This document shows, one piece after another, positions 18,380 to 28,100 of a DNA stretch of 64,000 bases. How positions within the stretch are numbered: position 1 is the first letter of the stretch; every line of letters begins with the position of its first letter. A program made the position numbers and the translations under genes. The notes beneath the pieces were generated by a model that was not told where the DNA came from, made no database searches, and worked only from the letters and a program-made list of their open reading frames with translations. This DNA comes from Methanomassiliicoccus sp. GTDB taxonomy: Archaea > Thermoplasmatota > Thermoplasmata > Methanomassiliicoccales > Methanomassiliicoccaceae. The stretch covers positions 62,001 through 126,000 of the forward strand of contig JAWQJJ010000005.1 in assembly GCA_033485155.1 (NCBI GenBank). The letters are read 5' to 3'.

Positions 18380-19813
18380 ATGCTCCCCTTTCTGGAGGTG
18401 CGGGTACTGGACATCAACTCCGAACAGATCGGGGTCCCCATCGACGCGCTCATGGAGAACGCCGGCGAGGCCGTTGCCGAGACCATCACCAAGGAGGTGG
18501 GCACCGGCAAAAAGATTGCCGTGGTGTGCGGCGTTGGCAACAATGCCGGGGACGGGTTCGTGGCCGCCCGCAACCTGATGCGGCACAACGATGTCACCGT
18601 CCTGCTGGCCAACCCCCCCGGGGACATTCGTACGGATGCGGCCAAGCGGGCCTTCGAACGGGTCAAGCACATCTCCTCATCGTCAGTGGGGGTCAACTTC
18701 TCCAAGTTCGATCTGGTGGTGGACGCCCTGCTGGGCACCGGGACGCTTAAGGAAGTGCGTGAACCGTACCGCACCCTCATCAATCGCATCAACGATTCCA
18801 AGAGCTACGTCGTCGCCGTCGACGTACCGTCGGGTATGGGTACGGACTTGCAGATAAGGGCAGATCTCACCGTCACCTTCACTGACGTGAAGGAGGGCAT
18901 GACCCAGGACAACGCTGGCTACATAGTGGTGCAGGACATCGGCATCCCGGTCGACGCCAAGCGATACGTGGGGCCAGGAGAGTATGTTTACTATCCGGTC
19001 CGCCAGAAGGATTCCCACAAGGGGGAGAGCGGGAAGCTGCTCATCGTGGGCGGGGGGCCGTTCACCGGGGCGCCGGCCCTGGCTGGGCTGGCAGCATACC
19101 GCATGGGAGTGGACCTGGTCAACATAGCCACCCCCTGGATGTCCTATGGGCCCATCGCTTCCTACTCTCCCAACCTGATCGTCCACCGGCTATCGGAGGA
19201 CGTCCTCGGCCCGGAGGACGTACCGACGGTCAGGCGGTTGATGGAGAGCGCCGACGCTGTACTCATCGGCCCCGGACTGGGGATGAATGAGAAGACCGGA
19301 ACGGCGGTCAGGGAGATTGTAAAGGGGTGCGGGCTGCCGATGGTCATCGACGCTGATGCCATCGCCGCCGTCGCCAAGGACCCTTCGGTGTTGGAAGGTA
19401 AGAAATGCGTGATCACCCCCCACGCGCGCGAATACCAGTCACTCACCGGGCATGAGCTCCCAAAGGAGATGGAGGCCCGCATGGTGGAGGTGGCGGAGAG
19501 CGCGAGGACGCTGGGGGTGGTCCTCTTGGTCAAGGGCATGGTCGACGTCATCTCCGACGGCGGCTGGACAAAGCTCAACCGAACCGGCAACGCCGGAATG
19601 AGCGTCGGGGGCACCGGTGATGCCCTGGCCGGAGAGGTTGGCGCCCTGCTTTCCAAGCACCTCTCCCCGTTCAACGCCGCGCGCATCGCTGCCTTCACCA
19701 ACGGGGCGGCTGGGGACCTGGCCTTCGATCGCATCGGGTACAGCCTCATGGCCACCGACGTCATCGACAACCTGCCAGAGGTCCTGCGCCGTAGCCTGAA
19801 GAAGGTCCATTGA
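18380..19813 (+). CDS. nnr: Bifunctional NAD(P)H-hydrate epimerase/dehydratase
   Basis: Repairs hydrated NAD(P)H. 477 residues: the YjeF N-terminal epimerase domain (about 1-215, with GVGNNAGDGFVAAR) is fused to an ADP/ATP-dependent dehydratase of the ribokinase fold (about 220-477), with catalytic GGTGDALAG. No Shine-Dalgarno is seen. A TATA-like TTTTAACTT about 27 bases upstream suggests a leaderless mRNA. Confidence 0.95.
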   Translation: MLPFLEVRVLDINSEQIGVPIDALMENAGEAVAETITKEVGTGKKIAVVCGVGNNAGDGFVAARNLMRHNDVTVLLANPPGDIRTDAAKRAFERVKHISSSSVGVNFSKFDLVVDALLGTGTLKEVREPYRTLINRINDSKSYVVAVDVPSGMGTDLQIRADLTVTFTDVKEGMTQDNAGYIVVQDIGIPVDAKRYVGPGEYVYYPVRQKDSHKGESGKLLIVGGGPFTGAPALAGLAAYRMGVDLVNIATPWMSYGPIASYSPNLIVHRLSEDVLGPEDVPTVRRLMESADAVLIGPGLGMNEKTGTAVREIVKGCGLPMVIDADAIAAVAKDPSVLEGKKCVITPHAREYQSLTGHELPKEMEARMVEVAESARTLGVVLLVKGMVDVISDGGWTKLNRTGNAGMSVGGTGDALAGEVGALLSKHLSPFNAARIAAFTNGAAGDLAFDRIGYSLMATDVIDNLPEVLRRSLKKVH

Positions 19814-19852
19814 GACGCCAGAATGAAATAGCGGCACGGAAGATAGAGGGCC

Positions 19853-20530
19853 ATGAAGCTCGGCCTCATCTCCGATGTCCACGCTAACCTCGTCGCCTTA
19901 CGGGCGGTGTTGGATGACATGGAGACGAGGGGAGCGGACCCCGTTCTGTGCGCCGGGGACGTGGTCGGCTATTATCCATACCCGGTGGAGACCATCGCCC
20001 TCTTCCTGGAGAGAGGGATCCGTTCTATTCAGGGCAATCACGACCGGGCGGTGCTGAATGCCGGGGGCAGGGACATGAACCCGATGGCTGTCAGCGCCGT
20101 GGAGTGGACGGCGAGGAACATCGACCCCCGGTCGTTGGCGTTCCTCCGGAGCTTACCCCGGTACCTGTACTTGGAGGAGGACGGGGTGCGCATCGCCGTC
20201 TACCACGGGGCGCCCTTCGATGATGACTACTACACCTTCGAGGACGAGGCCGTGGAGGGCCTCCTCCAGATGGCCGGATGCGATCTTCTTGTCCTGGGCC
20301 ACACCCATATGCCATTCATCCGCCGGCACACGAGCGGGACGATTGTCAATCCCGGCTCGGTGGGGCAGCCCCGGGACGGGGACCCTGATGCCTGTTACGC
20401 CATCTTCGATACCGAGACCCGGAGGGCGATGTACCGCAGGGTGCCCTACGACATCTCGGAGGTCGTGGCGCGGACCCTCAGTTCCGGTCTCCCTCGCTCC
20501 CTGGCCGACAGGCTGAGGGTGGGACGCTGA
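19853..20530 (+). CDS. Metallophosphoesterase (YfcE/MJ0936-like)
   Basis: 225 residues. The metal motifs are ISDVHANLVA, GDVVGYYPYP, GNHDRA, YHGAP and LGHTHMP, followed by NPGSVGQPRDGD, which is typical of the Mn-dependent YfcE/MJ0936 phosphodiesterases. It follows nnr by 39 bases and may be cotranscribed. Physiological substrate unknown. Confidence 0.88.
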   Translation: MKLGLISDVHANLVALRAVLDDMETRGADPVLCAGDVVGYYPYPVETIALFLERGIRSIQGNHDRAVLNAGGRDMNPMAVSAVEWTARNIDPRSLAFLRSLPRYLYLEEDGVRIAVYHGAPFDDDYYTFEDEAVEGLLQMAGCDLLVLGHTHMPFIRRHTSGTIVNPGSVGQPRDGDPDACYAIFDTETRRAMYRRVPYDISEVVARTLSSGLPRSLADRLRVGR

Positions 20531-20592
20531 CCTCCAGAAAGGATGAAGAGAAGGAGCATAGCTTTATCCGGGGCCTCGCTCAGTGAGGGACG

Positions 20593-21390
20593 ATGACCGA
20601 CATCCTTCCCATCCCCGACCAGCTGGCCCTCGAGATCAGGGGGCCGCAGAACATCATCTGCGTCGGTGACCTCCATGTCGGCCTGGAGTCGGAGATGAGG
20701 GCCAAAGGTGTCCACGTGCCGTCGCGCACTATGCACATGGAGCGGGAGCTCGTCGCCCTCTCTGCCGCCCACGACCGGCTGGTCCTGCTGGGCGATGTAA
20801 AGAACAAAGTCCCTGGTTCCACCCACCAGGAGCATGCAGAGCTCCCCGGGTTCTTCCGCTCCCTCAAGCGCCACTTCGGCGAAGTTGATCTGGTTCGGGG
20901 GAACCACGATACCAATATCGAGGAGTTCCTGCCCGATGGCGTCGCCATCCACCCGTCCACAGGGTTCCGCATCGGGGACGTCGGCTTCGCCCATGGCCAT
21001 ACCTGGCCGTCCCCCGAGGTCATGGCCGCCCGCACGCTAATCGTCGGCCACAACCACCCCACCGTGGCCTTGGAGGACTCCCTCGGTAACATCAGCAAGG
21101 AGCCGTGTTGGGTGCGCCTCCCGGTACGGGAGGGGGCGTTAAAGCGGTATGTGGAGCATCCGGAAGAGATCATCATGGTACCAGCGTTCAACCGCAGTCT
21201 GGGCGGTTCGCCGGTCAACCTCGCCCGAGGCAGACTACTAGGGCCACTGTTCTCGGAGGGAACGATCGACGTGAGCGAGGGGCGGGTGTACCTCACCGAC
21301 GGGATCTACCTGGGCACCATTGGGAGCCTGATGGTCCAGAGCACCTCTCGGGTACGAACGCTCCCCCATCGCTCCCGGCCATATTACTGA
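20593..21390 (+). CDS. Archaeal metallophosphoesterase (MJ0037-like)
   Basis: 265 residues. VGDLHVGLESEMRAKG, LGDVKNKVP, RGNHD, FAHGH and VGHNHPT show a calcineurin-like enzyme of the archaeal group related to the SbcD/LpxH superfamily. The N-terminal VGDLHVGxE and the long insert after GHNHP match the archaeal family. It is the third such enzyme within 6 kb; the substrate is unknown. Confidence 0.86.
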   Translation: MTDILPIPDQLALEIRGPQNIICVGDLHVGLESEMRAKGVHVPSRTMHMERELVALSAAHDRLVLLGDVKNKVPGSTHQEHAELPGFFRSLKRHFGEVDLVRGNHDTNIEEFLPDGVAIHPSTGFRIGDVGFAHGHTWPSPEVMAARTLIVGHNHPTVALEDSLGNISKEPCWVRLPVREGALKRYVEHPEEIIMVPAFNRSLGGSPVNLARGRLLGPLFSEGTIDVSEGRVYLTDGIYLGTIGSLMVQSTSRVRTLPHRSRPYY

Positions 21391-21391
21391 C

Positions 21392-21994
21392 CTACACAAC
21401 AGGATGGCGTATGATCGTTCTAAGGTTCTCCGGCGCCGTCCTGTTGAAGTCGCTGAGGTAGATTTCGTGATGCTTGCCCCTCAACTCTCGCCCGCACTCG
21501 TGCACGAAGGTGTGCAGGCGATCGACCGTCGGCCGCTCGTCAGCGAACGGTCCCTTGTGCATGATCTGGGCGACGAGACCTTCTTCGAGGCGCTCGAATC
21601 TTACCTTGGGCAGGGCGGCGGGATCCTTCTTCCTGCGCAACTCCTCCGTGGCCACTCGCACGCGATCATCGGTTACGATATCGGGCTGCATGATCATCGA
21701 CGTCCACCTCCAGTTGTCCCGCCTCTCCATGTCCAGAAGAGATATATCGTCGACCCACCACAGGCCTTCCAGCGGCATGACCCCATAGTCGGTCCCTTCG
21801 GTCTTCTTGATCATGAACTTCAAGGTGTAGGAGAGGCCGAACAGCGCCTCGAGGGCCTGCCGATAATCCTCTGAGCCATTAGGGTCGCCGGTCCCGTCGA
21901 TCATCAGGAAGTTCATCGGGGGCACCTCCACCAGCGCCGGCTCTCGGGGAGCGTCATATAGTGGGCGGAGCTGCTTCCGCACATCGATCTTCAT
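21392..21994 (-). CDS. GyrI-like small-molecule-binding protein
   Basis: 200 residues. The region FLMIDGTGDPNGSEDYRQALEALFGLSYTLKF and the basket-like end (EGLVAQIMHKGPFADERPTVDRLHTFV) match stand-alone GyrI-like/YdeE proteins of the SHS2-dimer fold. These bind hydrophobic ligands or hydrolyse small esters. TTTTATAC at 22015-22024 on the minus strand sits at leaderless distance. It converges on the metallophosphoesterase with 1 base between them. TAG stop. Confidence 0.8.
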   Translation of the reverse strand: MKIDVRKQLRPLYDAPREPALVEVPPMNFLMIDGTGDPNGSEDYRQALEALFGLSYTLKFMIKKTEGTDYGVMPLEGLWWVDDISLLDMERRDNWRWTSMIMQPDIVTDDRVRVATEELRRKKDPAALPKVRFERLEEGLVAQIMHKGPFADERPTVDRLHTFVHECGRELRGKHHEIYLSDFNRTAPENLRTIIRHPVV

Positions 21995-22044
21995 GTGGTG
22001 CCAATCACCTGGAGAGTATAAAATCGCTCGATATCCTTGCTAAA

Positions 22045-22079
22045 AAAAGGTGAAAAAGGAAAAGAGTTGGGAAAAAGGG
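22045..22079 (-). terminator. Oligo-T terminator after mvhA
   Basis: On the minus strand, just after the mvhA stop, there are four T-runs (T5, T4, T5 and T7). They form a strong T-rich archaeal terminator for the hdrA-mvhDGA operon. Confidence 0.65.
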
Positions 22080-22081
22080 GT

Positions 22082-23596
22082 TTAGAAGTTCTTGATGTCC
22101 TGGTAGATGGACCCGTCGGGGTTCCTGACGATGGCCCTGAGGGGCATGTGGCCGGGCAGGGTATGGGTGGCGCACGAGTTGCAGGGGTCGTAGGCCCTGT
22201 AAGCCATCTCCACCTCGTTCAGGATACCGGGCGAGATCTGCCAGTTCTTGATCAGCGCCTTGGCCGCCCTGCGGACGGACAGGTTGATCGGGGCGTTGTT
22301 GTTGGTCGTTCCGACCACCAGGTTCACGTCGGTAGTGATACCGTTCTCGTCCGCCACATAGTGGTGGATGAGGGTACCGCGAGGCGCCTCGAGGCAGCCG
22401 ACACCCTCTCCGGGTTCTCCGGGCGGGGTCTGGATGTCCTTGCTGGTGATCTCGGGGTCCTGAGACAGCTGGAGCATGAGCTCGGCCGCGTGGACCAGCT
22501 CGATGACCCTGGCCCAGTGCATGACCATGGTGTGGTGGATCGGTCCGTTGATGCCCAGTCCCTTGAAGAAGTCCTTCATCTGCAGGTAGTAGTCCTGCGC
22601 CAGAGGGGTGGTGAAACCGGTCGAAGCGTTGATCCTGGCCAGCGGAGCGCACCGGTAGATGCCGCTCTTGGGGCCGTCGGTGAACCCGTTCCAGCCGATC
22701 TTCTTCTGGAAGCAGAACTTCTCGTAGGACCACGGCTCGACATGCTCCCCGATGTAGTCGAGGTATTTGTCGGGGTGGAACTTCCACATCTCCTTACCGG
22801 TCTGGTCGACCACACGAGCATCGCCATCGTAGAAGTTGATCTTGTTGTTCTTGTCCACCAGGCCCATGTAGTAGGTCTCGTCGTAGTAGATGCCCGGGTT
22901 GGTGATCAGCGCGAGGTAGTCCTCGTTCTTCAGCACCACATCCGTCAGCAGCTGGGCGGTGAACTTGGAGAAGTCAACGGTGGACTTCGCCCAGGTCTCG
23001 ATCTGAGCCCTCTGCTCCTCGGTGATAGGCTTGCTCATACCGCCGGGGATGCCGCACACGGGGTGGGTGGCCTTGCCGCCCATCATCTCCTGGGTCTTCT
23101 GGGCCCACGAGCGGTGCTTGATGACCTCAGCGCCAATGTTCACGCCGACCGCGTCCACGACGCCCAGGATGTTCCTCTTCTCCGCCGGGGCCATGGGGCC
23201 GAGCACGAAGTCAGCGGCCGCCAGGGCGTAGAAGTGGGCGATGTGGCTGTGGACATAGTGAGCGGCGTAGAACAGCTCACGGAGCTTCCTCCCTGCGGGT
23301 GGGGGCTCGGCCTTGAACACGCCATCCAGGGCCTTGGTGGAGGCCAGGTGGTGCGCGCCAGGGCAGACACCGCACAGACGGGGGGTGATCTTGTTCAGCT
23401 CGTCGACCGACCGGCCGATGCAGAACTTCTCGAAGCCTCTCAGCTCGGGCACCTGCCAGTAGGCGTTCGCCACATTACCCTCGTCGTTCAGGAAGATCTC
23501 GATCTTCCCGTGACCCTCCAGCCTGGTAATGGGATCGATGGTGATCCTCTTGGACTCGGACTTGTGGGTCGGTTCAGAAATTATCGGACCGGTCAT
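22082..23596 (-). CDS. mvhA: F420-non-reducing [NiFe]-hydrogenase large subunit
   Basis: Catalytic subunit that oxidises H2 for the Mvh-Hdr bifurcating complex. 504 residues. The Ni-Fe ligands are Cys75 and Cys78 (RLCGVCPGAH) and Cys472 and Cys475 (DPCNSCATH). A 26-residue tail follows the His. The N-terminal ITIDPITRLEGHGKIEI is the group 3 large-subunit start. It overlaps mvhG by 4 bases and is the last gene of the operon. Confidence 0.96.
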   Translation of the reverse strand: MTGPIISEPTHKSESKRITIDPITRLEGHGKIEIFLNDEGNVANAYWQVPELRGFEKFCIGRSVDELNKITPRLCGVCPGAHHLASTKALDGVFKAEPPPAGRKLRELFYAAHYVHSHIAHFYALAAADFVLGPMAPAEKRNILGVVDAVGVNIGAEVIKHRSWAQKTQEMMGGKATHPVCGIPGGMSKPITEEQRAQIETWAKSTVDFSKFTAQLLTDVVLKNEDYLALITNPGIYYDETYYMGLVDKNNKINFYDGDARVVDQTGKEMWKFHPDKYLDYIGEHVEPWSYEKFCFQKKIGWNGFTDGPKSGIYRCAPLARINASTGFTTPLAQDYYLQMKDFFKGLGINGPIHHTMVMHWARVIELVHAAELMLQLSQDPEITSKDIQTPPGEPGEGVGCLEAPRGTLIHHYVADENGITTDVNLVVGTTNNNAPINLSVRRAAKALIKNWQISPGILNEVEMAYRAYDPCNSCATHTLPGHMPLRAIVRNPDGSIYQDIKNF

Positions 23597-24603
23597 TGCT
23601 TAACACCTGCCTTCTTCTCCTTGACTTTCCGCTTGATGATCGACTTGGGCATGGTGAACGCGTAGAACGTTCCCAGCGGGTCCTTGATCTGAGTCATCAG
23701 CTGAAGGATCTCATCCTCGTTGAGCTGGGTCTCGTTGTCGGCGGTCCGGAAGATGGAGGCCAGGGCGCTCAGCATCGAGCCTCCCTGATCCATGACCGCA
23801 GCGGTCGGGCCCATGCATCCACGGCACGGCTGGTTGGCATCCAGGCACTTCGCTCCGCACCCGGCCCGGGTAGCCGGTCCGAGACAGATAACACCCTGCT
23901 CCAGCATGCACTTCTTAGGATCGATGGCGATCTCATAGGGCATGTTGATCTTGTCGATGGTGGTGACCTCCTTGGTCCTGCCGCACTCATCGCAAAGGGT
24001 CTTCTGGGAAGCGAGGACTGCACCCTTGGGGGGCAGCGGGGCGCCTTCCTTGACATGCTTCTCCACGACCGCCAGGAACGAGTTGATCTGGTCGGTGGTC
24101 GGCGGGCAGCCCGGCATGTAGTAGTCCACGTCGATGACGTCATCGAGGGTGAGGACCGTGTCGTACATGACCGGGAGCTCCAGTTCGCCCTCGGGGGCCT
24201 CGAACTTAGGCTGGGGCCTCACATGATTGGGGTTAACGCTGGAGAAGGTCTTGTTGTAGACGTAGTCCTGCAGATCCTTCTTATTGGTCACATTGGCGAG
24301 GCCGGGGATGCCGCCAAAGCAGGCGCAGGAGCCGAAGGAGACCACAATGGCCGACTTCTGCCTGAGCAGCTTGGCTACATGCTCGTTCTCGCTGTTCCTG
24401 ACCGCGCCGTTGTATAGGGTCAGGGTAATGCTCTTGTCGGGCATCGCCTCGACGTCCTTGAGCTTGGTGTCCACCGCAATGGGCCAGAACGCTATGTCGG
24501 CCATGTCGGCGACCCCGAGGATCTTCTCATCGATGTCCAGGAGGGCCACGTCGCAGCCACCGCAGCCGGCACCCCAATACTGTGCTATCTTGACTTTTGC
24601 CAT
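23593..24603 (-). CDS. mvhG: F420-non-reducing hydrogenase small subunit
   Basis: 336 residues. Carries electrons from MvhA through [4Fe-4S] clusters to MvhD. The proximal cluster motif WGAGCGGCDVA starts near residue 11 (Cys14, Cys17). FGSCACFGGIPG and MPGCPPT follow, and further Cys-rich motifs (CDECG, CLGPATRAGCGAKC, CRGCMGPT) complete the clusters. No twin-arginine signal is present, so the enzyme is cytoplasmic. ATG start with GGAGG upstream. Confidence 0.96.
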   Translation of the reverse strand: MAKVKIAQYWGAGCGGCDVALLDIDEKILGVADMADIAFWPIAVDTKLKDVEAMPDKSITLTLYNGAVRNSENEHVAKLLRQKSAIVVSFGSCACFGGIPGLANVTNKKDLQDYVYNKTFSSVNPNHVRPQPKFEAPEGELELPVMYDTVLTLDDVIDVDYYMPGCPPTTDQINSFLAVVEKHVKEGAPLPPKGAVLASQKTLCDECGRTKEVTTIDKINMPYEIAIDPKKCMLEQGVICLGPATRAGCGAKCLDANQPCRGCMGPTAAVMDQGGSMLSALASIFRTADNETQLNEDEILQLMTQIKDPLGTFYAFTMPKSIIKRKVKEKKAGVKQ

Positions 24604-24620
24604 GATTCCACCTTTTCCTC

Positions 24621-25133
24621 CTAATGGTGCGAAGCTCCCTCACCGCGGGGGTCTTCACCCTCGGCCTCCGTCAACGGGTTGGGCCCCATCTCTCTGATCT
24701 TCTCGGTGAACTCCTTGATCGTGGACTGGAACTTCACGCCCTCGGAGGCGGAGACCCACTCCAGGTGCAGGCGGTCAGGGTCCAGGCCGTACTGCTCGAG
24801 GAGCATCTTGAGCAGGGCGATCCTTCTCCTGGCCCGGTAGTTGCCACCGATGTAGTGGCAGTCCGCGGGGTGGCATCCCAATACCAGGACGCCGTCGGCA
24901 CCCTTGGCGAAGGCCCGGAGGACGAACTCCGGGTCGACCCTAGCCGAGCACATCGACCTTATGACCAGGAAGTTTGTCGGCATCTGGAGCCTGGAAACCC
25001 CGGCCAGGTCTGCCCCGGCGTAGGAGCACCAGTTGCAGCAGAAGGCGATGATGCGAGGCTCGAAGCCGCCCTCCGCGGGCTTGGCCGCCGCTGGGGCGGC
25101 CTCGTGTCCGTGTTGTGCTGAAGACATGTTCAC
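24621..25133 (-). CDS. mvhD: MvhD, electron-transfer subunit to HdrA
   Basis: 170 residues with a [2Fe-2S]-type Cys set: FCCNWCSYAGAD (Cys32, 33, 36), MCSARVDPEF and GCHPADCHY. It bridges the hydrogenase and HdrA. An Ala/His-rich N-terminal stretch of about 25 residues is longer than in hydrogenotrophic methanogens. Its start overlaps the hdrA stop by 4 bases. TAG stop. Confidence 0.95.
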   Translation of the reverse strand: MNMSSAQHGHEAAPAAAKPAEGGFEPRIIAFCCNWCSYAGADLAGVSRLQMPTNFLVIRSMCSARVDPEFVLRAFAKGADGVLVLGCHPADCHYIGGNYRARRRIALLKMLLEQYGLDPDRLHLEWVSASEGVKFQSTIKEFTEKIREMGPNPLTEAEGEDPRGEGASHH

Positions 25134-28100
25134 TCACTCTCCTCGAGCGCGGCGTCGATCGCAGCGATGATCTGCTGGTTCTTGAAGCCCCTCTGCTCCA
25201 TGGCGCCGGACGGGCAGGCCGCAACGCAGCAGCCGCATCCCTTGCACAGACCCTCGTTGACGATGGCCTTCTTCTTCTCGGGGTTCTTGGGATCGGCCAC
25301 GATGGTGATGGCCTTGTACTCGCAGACCGGCTCGCAGATGGCGCAGCCGTCGCAGATGTCATCGTTCACCGCTGCGATGATACCCTCGCTCTTCAGCTCG
25401 GGCTTGGAGATCACAGTCATGGCACGGGCGGCCGCTCCGGACGCCTGAGCGATGGCTTCGTCGGTGAACTTGGGCCAGTGGGCCAGACCAGCGAGGTAGA
25501 CGCCGTTGGTGGCGAAGTCGACCGGCCTGAGCTTCATGTGGGCCTCCAGGAAGTACTTGTCCTTGCTGAGCGGCACCTTGAGCATCTTGGCCAGCTCCTC
25601 GTTGTCGTGGTGCGGCCGGATGCCGGTGCTCAGGACCACCAGATCGGGCTTGATCATGATGTCCTCGCCCAGGATGGTGTCATTCGCGACCAGCTTCAGG
25701 CTGTCGCCCTCCTTGGTGACCATGGGGGGCTTGTCCTCGGGGACCCTGACGAACTTAACGCCCACCTGGCCGGCCTCCTTGTAGAGCTCCTCGCGGAACC
25801 CGTAGGTCCTGATGTCCTTGTGGAACACGTACACATCGGCCTTGGGGTTCGCCTTCTTCACCGCGATGGCGTTCTTGATGGCGTTGGCGCAGCAGACCCG
25901 GCTGCAGTAGGGCGCCTCAGAGTTCCTGGAACCGACGCACTGGATCATGGCGATCTTGTTGGCGGCGAGGGAACCCTTCTGCATCTGGTCCTCCAGCTCA
26001 AGCTGGGTGACGACCCTCTTGTCCTGTCCGTACAGGAACTCCTTGGGCTTGTACTCCTCCGCGCCGACCGCCACAACGATGCTTCCGGTCTCCAGTTCGG
26101 CATCGTCGTTGGTCTTCACCTTGAAGTTGCCGACGAAGCCGCCGACGTCCTTGACCTCGGTGTTGAGGTGCACGGTGATGTTCTTGTTGTTCCTCACACG
26201 GGTGACCAGCTCCTTGGCGAACTCCCGGAGCTTGCGGCCGTCCTCCTCGTGGTAGATCTTCATGGCGTTTCCGCCGAGCTCACCGGTGCGCTCCAGGAGG
26301 TCCACATGGAATCCCTGGGCGGCGATGTCGAGGGCTGCGGTCATACCGGAGATGCCTCCGCCCACGACCACCGAGGAGTGGGTTACCGGCAGCTTGGACT
26401 CGTACAGGGGCTCGAGCAGGCGGGATTTCGCCACAGCCATCCTGACCAGGTCTTTGGCCTTCTGGGTAGCCTTGGCGGGCTCGCCCATGTGGATCCAGGA
26501 GCACTGGTCCCTGATGTTGGCCATCTCGAACAGGTAGGGGTTGAGGCCAGCCTCCTTCAGGGTGCTCATGAACAGGGGCTCATGGGTACGGGGAGTGCAG
26601 GACGCCACCACGACCCGGTTGAGGTTCTCCTTCTTGATGGTGTCCTTGATCTTGCTCTGGGTATCGGCGGAGCAGGAGTACTTGTTCTCCTCCGCAAACA
26701 CGACGTTGGGCAGGGTCTTGACGTAGTCGACCACGCTGGGCACGTCGACGGTCCCCTTGATGTTGATGCCGCAGTCGCAGACGAAGACGCCGATCCTGGG
26801 CTCCTGGCCCTCGACGTTCAGCTCCTCCATCTTAGCCTCCTCGATGTGGCCCCTCTTGTTGGAGATGTAGGCACCGGCCTTGGCGGCGGCGCCCGATGCC
26901 TCAGCCACCGACGTCGGAATGTCCTTGGGAGCGGCGAAGGCGCCGGTCACGAAGACACCGGGGCGGCTGGAGGTGAGCGGGCTGTACACATTGGTACCAG
27001 CGAAGCCGAACTTGTTGAGGTTGACGTTGAAGATCTTGCCAAGCGCGCTCGCGCCCTTGGGGGGCTCAAGACCGAGAGACAGGACGACCAGGTCGAACTC
27101 TTCCTCGGCCACATCCCCGTTGGAGGAGTAGCGGAGGGTCAGGTTCTTGGTCACAGGGTCCTCGGAGATGCTGGCGACCCTAGAGGAGCGGTGCATGGTG
27201 ATGCCGTACTCCTTCTCGGCCCGGTTGCGGTAATCCTCGAACTCCTTGCCCACCGCACGGATGTCCATGAAGAAGATGTGCGGTACCAGCCCGGCAGTGT
27301 GCTCGCCGGCGATGATCGCCTGCTTCATGGCATACATGCAGCAGACGGAGGAGCAATAGGTGTTGCCCACCTTCTCGTCCCTGGACCCGACGCACTGCAG
27401 GAAGGCCACCTTCTTAGGGGTCTTCTGGTCGGAAGGCCTGACAACATGTCCACCGTATGGGCCGGTGGCGCTCAGGAACCTCTCGAACTCGAGGGAGGTC
27501 ACGACGTTGGGGTACTCACCATAGCCGTACTCCTTCTTCAGGCGGGCGTCGAACACGGAGAACCCGGGAGCGAGGATGATTGCTCCGACATCAAGGGTCT
27601 CCTCGACGGCCTTGTCCTCATAGTTGATGGCACCGGCTGGGCAGTTCTTCTCGCACAGACCACAGCGGCCCTTAGTAAGCTTAAGGCACTTGCTAGAATC
27701 GATCGAGTACTTCAGCGGCACAGCCTGGGCGAAGGGGATGTAGATGGCCTTTCTGTTCACCAGGTTAGCATCATACTCGTTGGGCACCTTCACTGGACAC
27801 TTCTCAGCGCAGATACCGCAGCCCACGCACTTGTCCATGCTGACGTAGCGGGGGTTGTGGCGGACCTTCACCTTGAAGTCGGGAGCCTCGCCGGCGACAT
27901 CGATGACCTCGGACATGGTCATGAGGTGGATCATCGGATGCCTGGCAGCCTCGACCAGTTTGGGCGAAAGGATACACATCGAACAATCGTTCGTCGGGAA
28001 GGTCTTGTCCAGTTGGGACATGACTCCACCGATGCTTGGCGTCTTCTCAATCAGGTAGACCTGGAACCCCGACTCCGCAAGGTCCAACGCGGTCTGTACG

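Noticed and set aside
22037-23665. 542-codon frame opposite mvhA
   Set aside because: Mirror of a highly biased GC-rich gene; mvhA on the other strand has full catalytic motifs and operon context.
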